Assembly: GCF_945859705.1 (NCBI RefSeq) | Contig: NC_079135.1 | Span: forward strand, 21,516,501 to 21,580,500 | DNA length: 64,000 nucleotides | DNA from: Episyrphus balteatus | Taxonomy: Eukaryota > Arthropoda > Insecta > Diptera > Syrphidae | Direction of reading: 5' to 3' | Shown: positions 22,525 to 34,512 of the stretch, piece after piece | How positions within the stretch are numbered: position 1 is the stretch's first letter | Layout: each line of letters opens with the position of its first letter | Translations under genes and position numbers: made by a program | The notes under the pieces: generated by a model | The model's input: the letters and a program-made list of their open reading frames with translations, nothing else | Told to the model about the DNA's origin: nothing | Database searches by the model: none

Positions 22525-25140
22525 TCCAAAAACTAATATTTTCAACATTTTATAGTTGATTTAAGCTATATCAATGCTTCTGTTCAAATATTATTCGTTG
22601 AAATTGAATTCGTTGCATGGAAGAAATTCAGAAATAATAAAAAAAACGTTTAATGAATGAAAAAACGTATGGTAATGAATTTCGGAAGAATTTCATCAAA
22701 AGTAAGCATTGTATAAAATCTAATTTTCCTTTGACAAAATCGTTGTAATGTTGTTTTAAGAAAACCTTATAGGATTTGTAGCAAAAAAAAAAAAAAAAAA
22801 TTAAAATATAATTTTCAGAGCCGTTATTTAGAAAAAATATTTTTTTATATATAAAATAAAAATAAAAATACTAACAAATTTAGTTTTTCTCTTTAAGTTA
22901 TGAAAAAAATATTTATTTTTTAATCCAAGTTTAAGTTATGAAAAAAATATTTATTTTTTAATCCAAAAACGTTTTTCATAAGTTTTTTTTTTTTGTATAG
23001 GGGCCAAAATACTATTTAGTGCCTAAAAAGCTGTCCCTTTGGAACAGTGAATTTTTAAAAAAATAAATGGACATTTTTATCAATATATTTTCATATATTT
23101 TAGTTGACATAGAATGGTTATACTTTAATCTATTATAAAATAACATTTGCAATGATATATTTGGAATGATATTTCTATATTTATGACAGATCTTAGGTAG
23201 GTTCTGATGTAGAGGTGTTTCCTTAAGAACAATTCCTTCGTCATAAAAACTGAATTATTTTAATTCTTATAAAAGCATTATTGCAAACTACAGATTTTTA
23301 CCAAAATATTTTATTTAGGTATTTTACCTAATAAAAAATACAAGGACACTTGAAAAAAAAAAAAAATACGAATCAAGCCATCGTTAATCCTCGGTTTCTA
23401 CTAAAAAAAGACACAAAAAAGAAAATCACAAAACTCTCTCTAACGATTGAAACTTTTTTCAACGAATTTTAATTTTCTCACATTTTTGGTCACAATGTTC
23501 CACAGAAGAACAAAACCGCATCGAAAGATGAAAAAAAAAAAAATAAAATAAAACTGCAAATCAATGAACCTTGAACGTCACCAATACCATGCCTTCACCT
23601 CCCGACAGAAACATGACTGTTGCTTCAGGAGAGTGACATACCCAACAAACAACCCAACAAAAAAAAAACAAAACAACCTTCCTTGATTGATGCTCTCCGA
23701 TATAGCCAGACAAGGATTCTGGGCTTGTGTAACACATCCGTCCGCAACATCACGAACGAAATGATAGCTGATAGCATTTCACGAACTCTTGAACTTCAGG
23801 TCCTGGGTAACATATTCATCCTTTTTTTTCATTTTCGGTTTTTTTTTTTCACCACAACGGATTATCAAAAAAATAGAAAGAAAGAAACTACCCTATTGAC
23901 TATTCGACAATATCTCCCTTTTTAAATGGGGTTCACAAGTGCACAAATAACAACCATCACACAACCCCCCTTTAACCAACCCTCTTCAAAGACAAATGAC
24001 CGGTGTCGGGGATGATCAATGAAATTAACCTTGTTAGGAAGCTCGTTTGTTTCAACTTCTTATGGTGTTCTTTTCTCGTCGTCGTGTATAGTTTGAATTG
24101 AAACAAATGTCTCCATAAATCAACATGGGAAGGTGGAGGCAGAGGGATGAATTCAATTTGAATTTTTTTTTTTTTTTGTTCACAGAGGAAAGAAGTCCTT
24201 ATGCATAGGCAATATCTAAAGTTACGTGATTCTAACAGTTGAAATAATTTTTTTTCCTGAAATTGATTCAAAATGCGTTTTTTTTCCTTTTAAAGATTAT
24301 CCTTTAAAACGCTCGCGAATGAATTGATAATGAGAGGATAAGTTGAAAAAATTTTCATAAACTTTAAACCAGCTTACCACATAATCCGAACTAAAAAATA
24401 CCCTAGAATCTGATTTTTTTTTCCTTTCTTGAGAAATTTTTACAACCTCCTTTTTGTGACCACATCTACGTAGAATAGTGGAGTGATAGGTTTGGCTTCT
24501 TATAAAGTGTAATTAATGGAAAAATGTGTGATTAAAAATTCCACAAGAATCAAGATGGAGAAGAAGAAGGAGAGATAAGTGGCAGACGACGATGAAAAAA
24601 AAAGACAGAAGAGTGAAGTTTGTGTGGACGTGGATTTATTTCTTTTGCAATAGAAATTAATTCACGACTTTAGAGATGGCGAAATGGTGATGTTTCAGCC
24701 CATGAGCCGCAAGCAAAAAAATTACATATTTTTTTATATATTTTACTTAAAGCCTTAAGGAATTTTCTATTATTCCTATTCGTCATATAGTTCTTGGTTA
24801 TATTATAAAATATATTAAAAGAGGTTTTGTAGTTTTTTAACAGCTTTTAAAGTAGGTGAAAAAATTAAGGGATACAAAAAAAAAATTGCAGTATTTCCCT
24901 TAAAAAAATAGTTGTATTGAAATTAAAACATACTGAAAAAAATTGTTTGTCGAACATCATCATATGACACATGTTTTCAAAGTATTTTTTGATGTTGAAT
25001 CTAAATGACATAAAAATAAAGTCAATACGATTGCTCTAAGAAAAGTTATTGCCGATTAAAAACAAAAGTTCTTGTTTTTTGACTTCAACAAGTAAAATAT
25101 AACCGAAAGCCATGTGACAAAAATCGACATGAAGGTTTTA
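22525..25140. other. Non-coding stretch, no supported gene
   Basis: AT-rich DNA with homopolymers. Around 23580-24300 the composition is more balanced (for example ACAAGGATTCTGGGCTTGTG near 23709) and there are open frames of about 100 aa on each strand, but they show no family signature and I do not call them. Confidence 0.5.
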
Positions 25141-25184
25141 GATAAAGCAGGGACAAAGGATTCATAAAGTTCTTAAAATTATTT

Positions 25185-25900
25185 TTGGTGAAAGGGTGTT
25201 TTTTTTTTGTGTTGAGTTGAGTTGTGTGTGAGGAAGGTATCAAAGCAGCTGACTTAAATTTTATTAATTTTTAAAACTTGGTGTAAATGTTTTGGTTGGA
25301 ATAAGAATTAAGAATCTATAAAGTTTACAAAATTTTCTCTGAATGAAAGGGTGTTTTTTTTTCTTAAGAAATGATGGAAAAAATTGTTACACCAATGAAA
25401 ATTGGTAAAAATGTTTTATTTATAACAGAAACCAAGAACCCGAACAGTCTATACAAATATTTTAGGTTAAAGGGTGTTTTTTTTTTTTGGGAAATAGGAA
25501 AAAATCCTCGATAAGTCTGATAAAATCAATGGTATAAATGGTACCCTTACGAAATTCATTAAATTATGTTCTCGTTACCATGGGAATTACGTCTATATGT
25601 GAAAGGGTGTTTTTTTTAGAAGTAAAGAAAATATGGGTATATTTGAAAAAGTGTGTAATATTAGAGTAATATTAGTGGTACCCTATTGAAATTTAGCAAT
25701 TATGTTACTTTTAAGATAAGAAACAAGAATCTAAAGTGCCTATAAAAATATCATGGTTAAGAGGGTGTTTTTTTTTTGAGTGAAAACAAAAATGATGGGT
25801 CACCCTAATGAAATTTGGTAAAAACATTGATTTTGAGATAGAAAGCAAGAATAAAGAGTTTTCATAAAAAAACAAAATTTTGGTGAAAGGGTGTTTTTTT
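25185..25900. repeat. Degenerate tandem repeat, six GAAAGGGTGTTTTTTT copies
   Basis: The phrase recurs near 25191, 25345, 25471, 25601, 25760 and 25886, spaced 125-160 bp. Diverged sequence including AAACAAGAATCTAAAG and a Met/Val-poor AT tract lies between. Non-coding. Confidence 0.8.
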
Positions 25901-25907
25901 TCGAAGA

Positions 25908-26054
25908 GACAGTAAAATCTGTAATTGGTCCCAAAAAGCCAATGTTTCGTTAAAAAAATGTCTAAGAACTTAAGTATAAACGTTTAATTTGTCATCAAAA
26001 CCAAAAATAAAATGAATCATTGGCTCTTTGGGACCAATTACAGATTTTACTGTC
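25908..26054. repeat. Hairpin with ~37-bp arms
   Basis: The arm GACAGTAAAATCTGTAATTG (continuing to 25944) is matched by its complement at 26018-26054, with about 70 bp between. It lies between the GTGTTTT array and the MluI-like minisatellite, so it may be part of one foldback element. Confidence 0.8.
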
Positions 26055-26170
26055 CGAAACGCGTCTAAAATGCGCCCAAAACGCGTCTCAAACGCTTCTG
26101 AAACGCGCCCAAAACGCGCCCAAAACGCGTCTGAAACGCGTCTAAAACGCGCCTGAAACGCGTCCAAAAG
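26055..26170. repeat. CpG-rich 10-11 bp minisatellite (AAACGCGTCT)
   Basis: Around eleven copies of AAACGCGTCT/AAAACGCGCC in a row, rich in CpG and in ACGCGT, which is striking in such an AT-rich setting. The frames that cross it (repeated RFxRVxxAFxxR) are period artefacts. Confidence 0.9.
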
Positions 26171-27690
26171 TAACACTTCGAGAAAAAAGATAAAAAAAAA
26201 TATATTTTCCCCATTGTTGTTGGTATACCCTCAACGAAGTGATATAATAAAGAATAGCAAACACAGAATTTCAGGATACACGCTCGCCGCCATCGCCACC
26301 GGCAAGAATCATCCATCATCTTCCTCTCACCCTCAAGAAATTTCAATCTCCATTATAACAGTAAACTTACTTTCTAATGTATACGTATATAGAACCCGTA
26401 ACGCATTCGAAAGTCAAACTAATCTGTAAGTTTGATTCCGTTCCGGGTAAACATTACAATGCAACGGATTAGTGTCAACAGCATCAGCGGCAATTGCAGA
26501 ATAGGTATATCCTTTCCTCATCTTTATAGCATACACAAGTAAACGCACTTCACAGGACTCTTCTATAACAGTGTATTTGTGTGTGTATCTTTATATAAAT
26601 ACATTATGAATGGAATCAATTGTTACAGAAAGTTTTCCTAGGCATCCATCCAAATTATAGACACATTTTGAGTTCTACGAGAATGAGAAGTTGTATAGAA
26701 GTGTGGAAGGATACGGATAGAATAGGAGATTCATTTCTAATGCAATCCTTGATGAATCTGTAGAAGATGATGATACGATATGAGATGAGAGTAGAGTATA
26801 GAGAGTGCCTAGTTCTGCTTTTCTTAGACAAACAACTATGGGGGTAATATTAAATGGAAATCAAAGTGAATTAAGTTAATTAGAAGAACAAATGTTTACT
26901 GTTATACATGTATAGTAGATAGATTGTACTACTATGATGATGATGATGATGGTGTTTTCTAGGACCTCAATTGTATTTATTTGATTTGTTATTTGCTCCA
27001 ACAATCAAATAGACATACTATAGTATATCTACACTGCATGTCGTTCATTTATATTATTGTTGATTTGTTTTATTTAATTTTCAATTGAATTTTTGTTTGT
27101 TTTTCTGATGTCGAAAATATTTTGAAAATCTATCAAAATTTATTTTATTTATGTAAATAAAATTCTATTTGGTTAGTAGTTTATTATCAAGCAAAATGGT
27201 TTTAATAATATCCTAAATTTTTAAAAAGACGAAAATATAGGATTTGGCCTTTTTTCAATTTTAATTCAAATTATTGTGAAAGAGATATAAAAGTAAATCC
27301 ATCAATTTGCATAAATTTAAAAGATTGAAAATCATAGGCTTCTCGCACAAAACCAAAGACAATCTTTTACAATTTAATTCAATACATTTATTTGTGGCCA
27401 AACAATGAGCACTAAATTGAATTGAATGTGGTAAGTTTGTCAATTGAATAAATAAGTAATGCTACTTCTGCTGGAAAATTCAAGGAACTGTGATGGTTTT
27501 TTTTTTGGAAGTGGAAGTATAGTACAGCCAAAATATATTCAAATTTTTTATCAAAAAAAAAAAAAAAAAAAAAAAAAAAATAAAAAAAGGACCTTCATTC
27601 TATTTATTTGTTCCTTAAATTCCAATGGCAAAAAAATCGCAAACTGTCGTGTTCTTTGCCCCATTTAAAAAAAAGTGGCCTATGTTAAAA
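26171..27690. other. Non-coding stretch, no supported gene
   Basis: A short GAT microsatellite lies near 26933-26952. Composition is unlike the surrounding repeats around 26270-26800 and may be unique host DNA, but no coding frame or RNA gene stands out. Confidence 0.5.
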
Positions 27691-27699
27691 ACGTTTTTT

Positions 27700-28500
27700 A
27701 AGTTTTTTAATTTACCATTGTGAAGCTTGTAGTTAATGTAGCGTTATGTGTGATACATCAAATGAAAGGTAATATTATCAGGATGCTCAATAAAGATAAA
27801 TCAAATTTTTTTAAGCTCCAGATCAAAAGATGTAACGTGTTGAAAAATAGAGTTTTATTTTACCGATATTTCAAATTTGTCATTACAAAATTAATTGAAA
27901 CTTTGTACAAATATAGTCTTGCCTATTATCTATCTACACTGTAAATTTCATTAATTTATCTATTGAAGAAAAAAAGATAAAAATAAAAAACTGTTAAAAA
28001 CGGCCAAAAAACTTGGGACAAAAAAAAATTGTTTTTCCCGTTATTCGGTCAAAAATCGATTTAAAAATTCAAGAGTTTGTACATGCATGCGCATGATTAA
28101 AACCGATATTTCCTATAAATTTGAGATTTTTTGCAGACTTTTAAAAATTCCAAAAAAATAAAAGACTACTCAAAAATTAGGTTTTTTTTCAAAAATTTTT
28201 ATTTCAAAATACAGGGCCTATGAAAAAAATCCGTTTTAGACCCCTAATTTTTTTTTGAAATATCTTTCTTATGGTGTAACTCAAATTTCTGTGCAAAATT
28301 TTGCGTACCTCTAATTAGTCTTTTGTCGAAGGTCTATGACTGCAAAAAAAACCCTCACAACTTGGTTTTGAAATTTTTTTGAATTTTTTCAATACCTTTT
28401 TTAACTATTGAATAAATTTGTCTATCATTTAAAAAAAAAGTCAACTCTTTACGACTTACCGTTTAGAAAAAAGCCTCTTTTTTCAATGTCGTGTTACCCC
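27700..28500 (+). repeat. Dispersed repeat, uninterrupted copy
   Basis: It matches 59105-59168 and 60920-61260: GAAGCTTGTAGTTAATG, then ATCAAATGAAAGGTAAT, ATTGAAACTTTGTAC, and later TTCCCGTTATTCGGTCAAAA. In the other copy a foldback element is inserted after ATCAGG, so this copy shows the empty site (about 27777-27790). Confidence 0.75.
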
Positions 28501-29312
28501 TATTTACCCTATAAAATCTTAAATTTTTGTTTGCCTTAAACATTCTCCTCTTATGGCTCTTTGATTTAAAAAAGAAATTAAGAAAATAAGTCAGTCAGTG
28601 TGGCCGGTTAGCGAACGTACACAAAACCAAACTTTAATATATATAATAGATAACATACAAAATTATTGTTTAAGTTTTGAGTTCTTGGGGGGGGGGGCCA
28701 TGACCCCGTGACCCCCCCTTGTATACGCCGTTGGTTTCAATAAAATTTGTTGACAGGGTGTTTCAGAATCAAGTCTTGAAATTATTTTTATTTTTTAATT
28801 TTTAGTTTTTTGTACTTGTTTTTTTTTGCAATATGAAAGCAATTAAGATATTATCTATTTTAAAAATGTTTCTTAAATAGTCTAAGATTAAATTTCAGTT
28901 CAGTTTATTCTAAGTGCTTTTGCTTTCCTCAAAGTACAAAAAAAAATTGAGTCAAGAAACCGATTTCCGAAAGTTTTCGAATTTTGTAATACCTATTAAA
29001 AAAAAAAGATCATAATCGTACTAAAAACAGTTCTCAAAAATATTTTTTTTTTTTATTTTTAAGCTAGGTTTTTTAGATTTTTACACCAAAACTCTTGCAA
29101 TTTATATACAAAAATGTTCTTTGATTTTAATAAGTAGTGCAATAACTAAAGCTCAAAAATTGGCAATATTAGGGAACCCGGCCGAACAACTTAGATTTTG
29201 ATGTTTTAGATTTTAAAGTCTATAGATTAAAAATTGCCGGTGTTGCCGTTTTGATTTTTTAAGTTTAATTGAAGATTTTTGTGATTAATTGATGCCAAAA
29301 GATTGTATAAAA
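28501..29312. other. AT-rich stretch, no gene seen
   Basis: A G-run followed by CCATGACCCCGTGACCCCCC and TTGTATACGCC at 28686-28732 looks like one end of a hAT-type element, but I find no partner end. Otherwise unremarkable. Confidence 0.45.
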
Positions 29313-30286
29313 GATTTAAGGAAAAAAATATAAAGGAGTGAGGGACAATCTTTCATTGTTCAAGCGATAGATGCAATTTTCTTATTAATTGAAAAAAAAA
29401 AAAAAATATTTGAACACAACGGCAATACCTACAACATTTAAATATACATTTTTAAAAAGCAAAAAGCTTAGTCATATTTGTAAAATTAAAATTAAGTTAA
29501 TTGAATGAAGGGCTTTTGAAAGAATACTAATTGAACTCAGATTTTTGAAAAAAAAAAAAAAAAATTATTGGAAAAATTTTAACATGTCGTTTTTAAAACT
29601 TTTTCTTAATATAAAATGCATTTATTTTCAAATTTTTTTTGGCCACATTTATTATGATTTGAAATTATAAATGGAAATGTCAATAAGTTTTATGGTTTTT
29701 GAAAAAATTTAAAAGTATTTCATTTTCGAAGAACTTGTTTTTAATAGAAGTTTTGAAAAAAAATTAACTTATTTTTTTTTTTTTTAAGTTCAACATTTAA
29801 ATATTTCAGTTTTTATTAAGAAAATCCGATGAAATTGAAGTAATTTTTATATTTTTTTTTTTTTTCAAAACTGTGACATATATTACCTTTTCCTCTTCGG
29901 AAATCAACTGATAATATTTATGACCAAAAATTTTTTTTAAATAAATTCATATTTTGCTACGAAAAAGTTTGAAAAAAGCCAATGAAAACTTTTTAATAAT
30001 GTTTTTTTTTACCAAAATTTTGAGTTGAGGACTATTCTTTAAAAAACATTTGATTAATAATAATAATAATAATAATTTAACTATATGCTATATTTAGTGA
30101 ATTTAAATTTTACAGATAGAAACGAAATTCTGGCTTTTTAAAAACGTGTCTGTAAATATTGTAGGTGTTGCCGTTGTGTTCAAAATATTTGTTTGCGTTT
30201 GAAGTCAGTTTGTAATAAAATTGCATTTATCGCTTAAACGATGGAAGATTGTCCCTTACTCCCATATATTTTTTTTCCTACTTAAA
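29313..30286. mobile_element. Foldback element with ~150-bp inverted ends
   Basis: The left arm (29313-29465) includes GGAGTGAGGGACAATCTTTC and AACACAACGGCAATACCTAC. The right arm (30130-30286) is its complement with mismatches. A short TAA microsatellite sits at about 30056-30075. Related sequence (AACAACGGCAACACTTACAG) occurs at about 57160. The interior is AT-rich and non-coding. Confidence 0.7.
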
Positions 30287-30727
30287 TTTTTTTTATTTAA
30301 ATTTTCTTATAAAAAAAAAAACTTTAAGAAAAAGAATCACCTCAAAATTGAGAAAAATATTGTTTTGTTATATAAAAAGTTAAATTACGATTAAAACCAT
30401 TTAATAACATATTTTTTTTAAACTTAAATAATGTTTTCTTATTATTTCCTAAGTTTTTATAAAATTTCTTAAAAAAATAAAAAACCAAACACAAAAGACA
30501 CTTAATTATGAATGTTTTGCAGAAATAGTTTATTTATTTAAAGCATTCTTCTCCAATAAAGCAAGCAAGTGGATTTTATTTTATATTTAAAGATAATTGA
30601 AATATATTTTTTTTTATTTTTTATGTTTAAAATGTACCAACATGCAATTAAATATAAATCCAATCCAAAAATATGTTGTTCTTTCTTAGAGTATTTCTAA
30701 AAAAAAAATTCATAAAATTAGTACCTA

Positions 30728-30733
30728 TTTATT
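30728..30733 (-). promoter_or_regulatory. AATAAA polyadenylation signal of ppk-A
   Basis: AATAAA on the minus strand, 75 bp after the ppk-A stop. It is the first canonical signal downstream and a plausible 3' end. No experimental support. Confidence 0.55.
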
Positions 30734-30807
30734 TTTTGATCAGCATATTCTTATAAGCCAAATCAGACTTACCCAGCATAAATACTCGCATAATCAAAAC
30801 TCAATAC

Positions 30808-33235
30808 CTATTGTTTTGATTTTTGTTTTCTAAACCGAATACTTGAATTCGGTTTCGACTGATGGATTTTAAAAATCTTTGGGTGGCAAATTGGACGAGC
30901 CCAAAGAGCATTTCCTTTGCTTTTATCGTCTTGTATTTTAGTATTATTTTTCAAATTTGTCCATAATCTCAATGTAAAAAAGTATACCAATTCGACTAAA
31001 CTCAAAATCGAAACACCCATAAAAAGTCCCAACAAACCTCCACAATTTGCAATTAAATCGGTTGTACTATACAATTCGGATCGCTTCAAACCATTGAATT
31101 GATGATATTTGAAGTGAATTCTTACTTGACTTATTCGAGTTCTAAAAATAAAAAAACAAAAGAAATTAAAACCATTTTTGTCAACTTAAAAAAATGTACT
31201 TACTTTGAATAATTGTATGTAAAATTGGAGTAAGGGTCTATATTAGTTTTCAATATATGAGCATAATCTATTTTATTTTGATGTTTAATTTCTGCATTAT
31301 ACTCAATGCTGAAGCATGTTGGTAGACAATAATTTTCACTCTCCAATTCCATATTTTTTTCTCTTCTAAATGCCAAAGTGCTATGGTGGCTTGTAACAAG
31401 ATCAACGCAATAACCATTTTCGTATCCACAAACGCGATGAGTAGTATTTCCTAAAAAAAGTTTTTAATTTATTTTTTATACAAATATGTATACATATTTT
31501 CTTACTTGGCATTCCAATTTTGATACATCCACATTCTAATAGGGTAGCATTATTCAGCCATTCCAATTCACAATTGGCCTGAGTGTAGACTGTGAAATAC
31601 ATCAACTTCGGTTCATTCTGATAATAACATTGGCGTCTAAATACAAGAAGATAGTTAAAAACCAAACAAATGTAATATTTATTTAAAGGTTTGTTAGGGT
31701 TGAAGTCACAGAATATCGAAAACCTTAAATCTCAAAAATACAGAACACCCAAAAACCCCGAAACGAAAAATCCCAAAAATCCAAAATATCTCGGAATTTT
31801 CGTTTATCGAGAATTTGGGTTTGGGGGATTTTGGATTTTCGAATTTTTTTCAGGATTGTGACCATTCAGAATTAAGGTTTTTGGGATATTTTTAAGGTTT
31901 TCGGGATTTTGAGTTTTCAGTTCTCCGGATTTTGGTTCTGCGTTTCTGTATTCAGAATTTGTGTCTGTAACTTGGTTACATACTCTTCTGGAGTATAATG
32001 ACGCAAGTCATCAGATGTGACCACCTTCGGCGTGATTGTAATCGAAACGGATTGATCCAAGGGAACAGAAACATAATTCTTCGACAGTATTTGTACGTCA
32101 TCACCGGGAGTGTGAAACAGTATTTTAAAACCTTGAACATAATTTCTACATATTTCTTGTTTGTCTTCTATTCGATCTGCCAGAGTTGCAACAAGACTTT
32201 GCACGTCTCCAGCATCTAAAACACGATATGGAAAAGCATCTTCATTAGCTTTTGGGTCATAGCCATTTTCTAAATCCCATTTTATTTCTTCATTATTTTC
32301 AAATCGGGTACCGATAAAATCTGCTTTGCGTATTTTGAGCCTTAATTTTTTAGAGGGAGAGAGAGAGAGAGGAGAGAGATTTTTGTATTGAAAATTCATT
32401 AACTTTTAATTATTGTAGAGTGGAAACTTACAATTCTGGTGAATAATATTTAGATTTAAGCGAATTAAACGTAAAACAAATTCCTTCATTAGTCAAAATA
32501 GTATCAAATAGTGCTTGACATGATTCGTTCACGCGTTCGTTGTATTTTTTCCAAGAGCACCCTGATAAAGTCTCATCTAATGTGGGAGCTACAGTCAACA
32601 TAGCTTTGATTAGATCTGATGATTTGGTGAAGGCCGAATGTGGTTGGTAATTAAAAAAACTAGATAATATACATGTTTGTGCAATTGCATCCCACATAAA
32701 AGTCCTTTAACAACAAACAAATTTAAAAAGTTTAACTAGTTTGACTTTATATTTTTTAATATTCTTACTCCTCTAATGTGACATTTTGTTCGTATTGAAA
32801 TTTATAAAAAATTTCTGTATAATTGAAGAGACTTGTGTGATATTTTGTCTCGGGGCATATTGTGACTGTTGGAAATGGAATATCCCAAACGGGTGTTACT
32901 TTCTCATTGAATGTTACAAGGACAGGAGTTTTGGTGCGTTGATTGAAAATATTTCCAATTAGATAGTAGCACAAAGATATTGAAATAATGACAGCAAATA
33001 GCCAAATGATTCTGAAAAAAAAAAACACAAAAAAAAAAAACAATATGTTTGTGAATGAAGTCTCAAGAAATTACCTATCGAAGAATGGCCGTTTTCGTTC
33101 TCCGATATATTTGAAGCCATGAATTGAACTTTCTTCGAAATATTCGATGACTATGTTTTTGAAAGCTTGAAAGTTGGTTCGAATTTGGGTAATTAAATCA
33201 GGACTTATGATTTTTTTATCTTTAAAAAAAGTCAT
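30808..33235 (-). CDS. ppk-A: pickpocket-type DEG/ENaC channel subunit, 581 aa
   Basis: Seven exons: 33235-33075, 33011-32769, 32704-32432, 32340-31984, 31636-31506, 31450-31204, 31141-30808. All introns are GT-AG, phases agree, and the total is 1746 nt. The start GACAAAATG fits the fly consensus. Visible in order: cytosolic N-terminus with the His-Gly gating motif (H39-G40), TM1 (about 54-76), the post-TM1 motif FPTVTIC (100-106), a large cysteine-rich extracellular domain (RQCYYQNE at 346, NCELE at 366), TM2 with the GxS selectivity filter GVS (513-515), and a 55-residue tail. DEG/ENaC trimers conduct sodium across the plasma membrane; the gating stimulus cannot be told. Oddities: W371 and N428 replace two cysteines present in ppk-B and ppk-C. 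Intron 4 (347 bp) holds a foldback repeat, and intron 3 has a (CT)n tract before its acceptor. The closest relative in the window is ppk-D. Family call certain; orthology not assigned. Confidence 0.95.
31690..31920. repeat. Foldback of a GGGATTTTCGG minisatellite in ppk-A intron 4
   Basis: The left half is rich in CCCAAAAATCC and the right half in its complement, GGATTTTGGATTTTCG, so the segment folds back on itself around 31800. Similar GGGATTTTGGGTTTTCGG arrays lie at 38835-39000 and 57340-57610. Confidence 0.7.
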
Positions 33236-33870
33236 TTTGTCAGAACAAAATTTTCAATCACTTTTTCCGAACGCAGCTCTGGTAAACTCTGTTCTTCCTA
33301 AAACAAGGTTATGTTTCAACTTGAACAATGAACAATTCAAAATCGTAAGAAGTAATGTTTTTTTTTCTGAATTCAAATTTACATAGCCATCGAGAAAATT
33401 GCTGTTGAATATTTCATGTTTTACTTATAGATACTTACTTATTATGTATGTTTTTCGCTTTAAAAATTGTATAGTTTGTTTCTATGTTATTAAAATATAA
33501 TCAAATTGATTGAAGTTTGTTGTATCACGATAAGCTTTGTACATAGACGTGTGGCAACGAGATTCTAATTAGCTTAAAAAAAAAAAACATGCAATTATGA
33601 AAAAATAAAGTAAAATTCAAATTTACAAAATGAAGAATAATAAATAAAATGCACGACTGGGTCACACGTACTTGCTCATAAATATTAGCTTATCATTGGA
33701 ATTTTAACGATCGTCATAAATCATTTTTTTTTTTTGAAAATTTGAATTCAAACAATATTATTTTAAATGATAAGAAATATCAGTTTTCGAAAAAAAAATT
33801 ACAACGCCATATTTCTACTAGGTATCCGAATTTTTTGAGAAAAACTTAAAACAAAGTTTGATTAGAATAG
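33236..33870 (-). promoter_or_regulatory. ppk-A 5' flank, shared with ppk-D
   Basis: Upstream of the ppk-A start, the DNA matches the 5' flank of ppk-D in inverted orientation (63029-63587 and 61272-61345), with gaps. It includes TGTATCACGATAAGCTTTGT and GTGTGGCAACGAGATTCTAA, so promoter and 5' UTR were copied with the gene. A fragment starting ATGCACGACTGGGTCACACG (33648) is a dispersed repeat present in both copies. No TATA box is obvious. Confidence 0.65.
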
Positions 33871-34067
33871 TTTTGATAACACTGGTCGGCAACTGCTGAG
33901 CATAGCCGTATTTAGGGGGGGGGGGGGGGGGGGGGGGTTTGGGGGTTTAACCCCCCCCGAAATTTTTTTTTTCAGAAAATCAAAAGATATAGTATAAAAA
34001 AATACCTATAAGTCTAATATTTGCAGTACTAAATGGTTTGTTTTTGTATTTTAGTAATTTAATTACC

Positions 34068-34501
34068 TACACAGAGAAAAATAGACCACATAAAATAGAA
34101 CAAAAACAATAAGATTTCTCTATGGTTTTCATCCAAGAAGGAAACCTTATTAAAACAATCGGGTTTTCCTTATTGTTTTCAAATCTGCAAAAAAATAAAA
34201 AAAAACATGACCAGGCTGGGAATCGAACTGGAGACTTCAAATCATTAGTCGTCCACCTTACCACCTGAACCAACCTGCCATGAAAATATTGATCGCGATT
34301 TTTGTTCTAGTGCTAATTTGCAAAAAAAATCAACTTTTCAGTCAAATTTTAATAAGATTTTCTCTATAAAAATAATAAGAAATCTCTTTAAAAAAACCTT
34401 ATTAATCGGTGATTTTAATAAGATTTCCTTATGAAATGTATGGACGGTAAAACAATATGGCAATCTGTTAGTTTTTAGCGGGTCATATTTTTCTCTGTGT
34501 A
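34068..34501. mobile_element. MITE with TACACAGAGAAAAATA ends
   Basis: The left end is TACACAGAGAAAAATAGACC; the right end is GGTCATATTTTTCTCTGTGTA. Inner inverted stretches (AATAAGATTTCTCTATG, CCTTATTAAAACAATC and their partners) make much of it palindromic. It contains the tRNA-like segment at 34206-34281. It shares terminal bases with the elements at 448-10670 and 51973-52234. Confidence 0.8.
34206..34281 (-). other. tRNA-like segment (box A and box B), probably a pseudo-tRNA
   Basis: On the minus strand TGGTTCAGGTGGTAAGG resembles a pol III box A and CCAGTTCGATTCCC a box B, spaced as in a tRNA gene (starts about 41 bp apart). The T-arm and acceptor arms do not pair well, so it is not a working tRNA gene. 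It is more likely a tRNA-derived part of the MITE that contains it. Confidence 0.5.
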
Positions 34502-34512
34502 TCAGAAAATCT

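Noticed and set aside
25970..26346. Arg/Phe repeat proteins on the minus strand (RFxRVxDAF)
   Set aside because: They are translations of the 10-11 bp CpG minisatellite and change frame with it.
30917..31102. Plus-strand frames opposite ppk-A, ppk-B and ppk-C last exons
   Set aside because: Shadows of the TM2-encoding exons on the other strand; they recur in all three genes only because the real exons are conserved.
34206..34281. Calling a functional tRNA gene
   Set aside because: Box A and B fit, but the T stem and acceptor stem do not pair and the segment lies inside a MITE.
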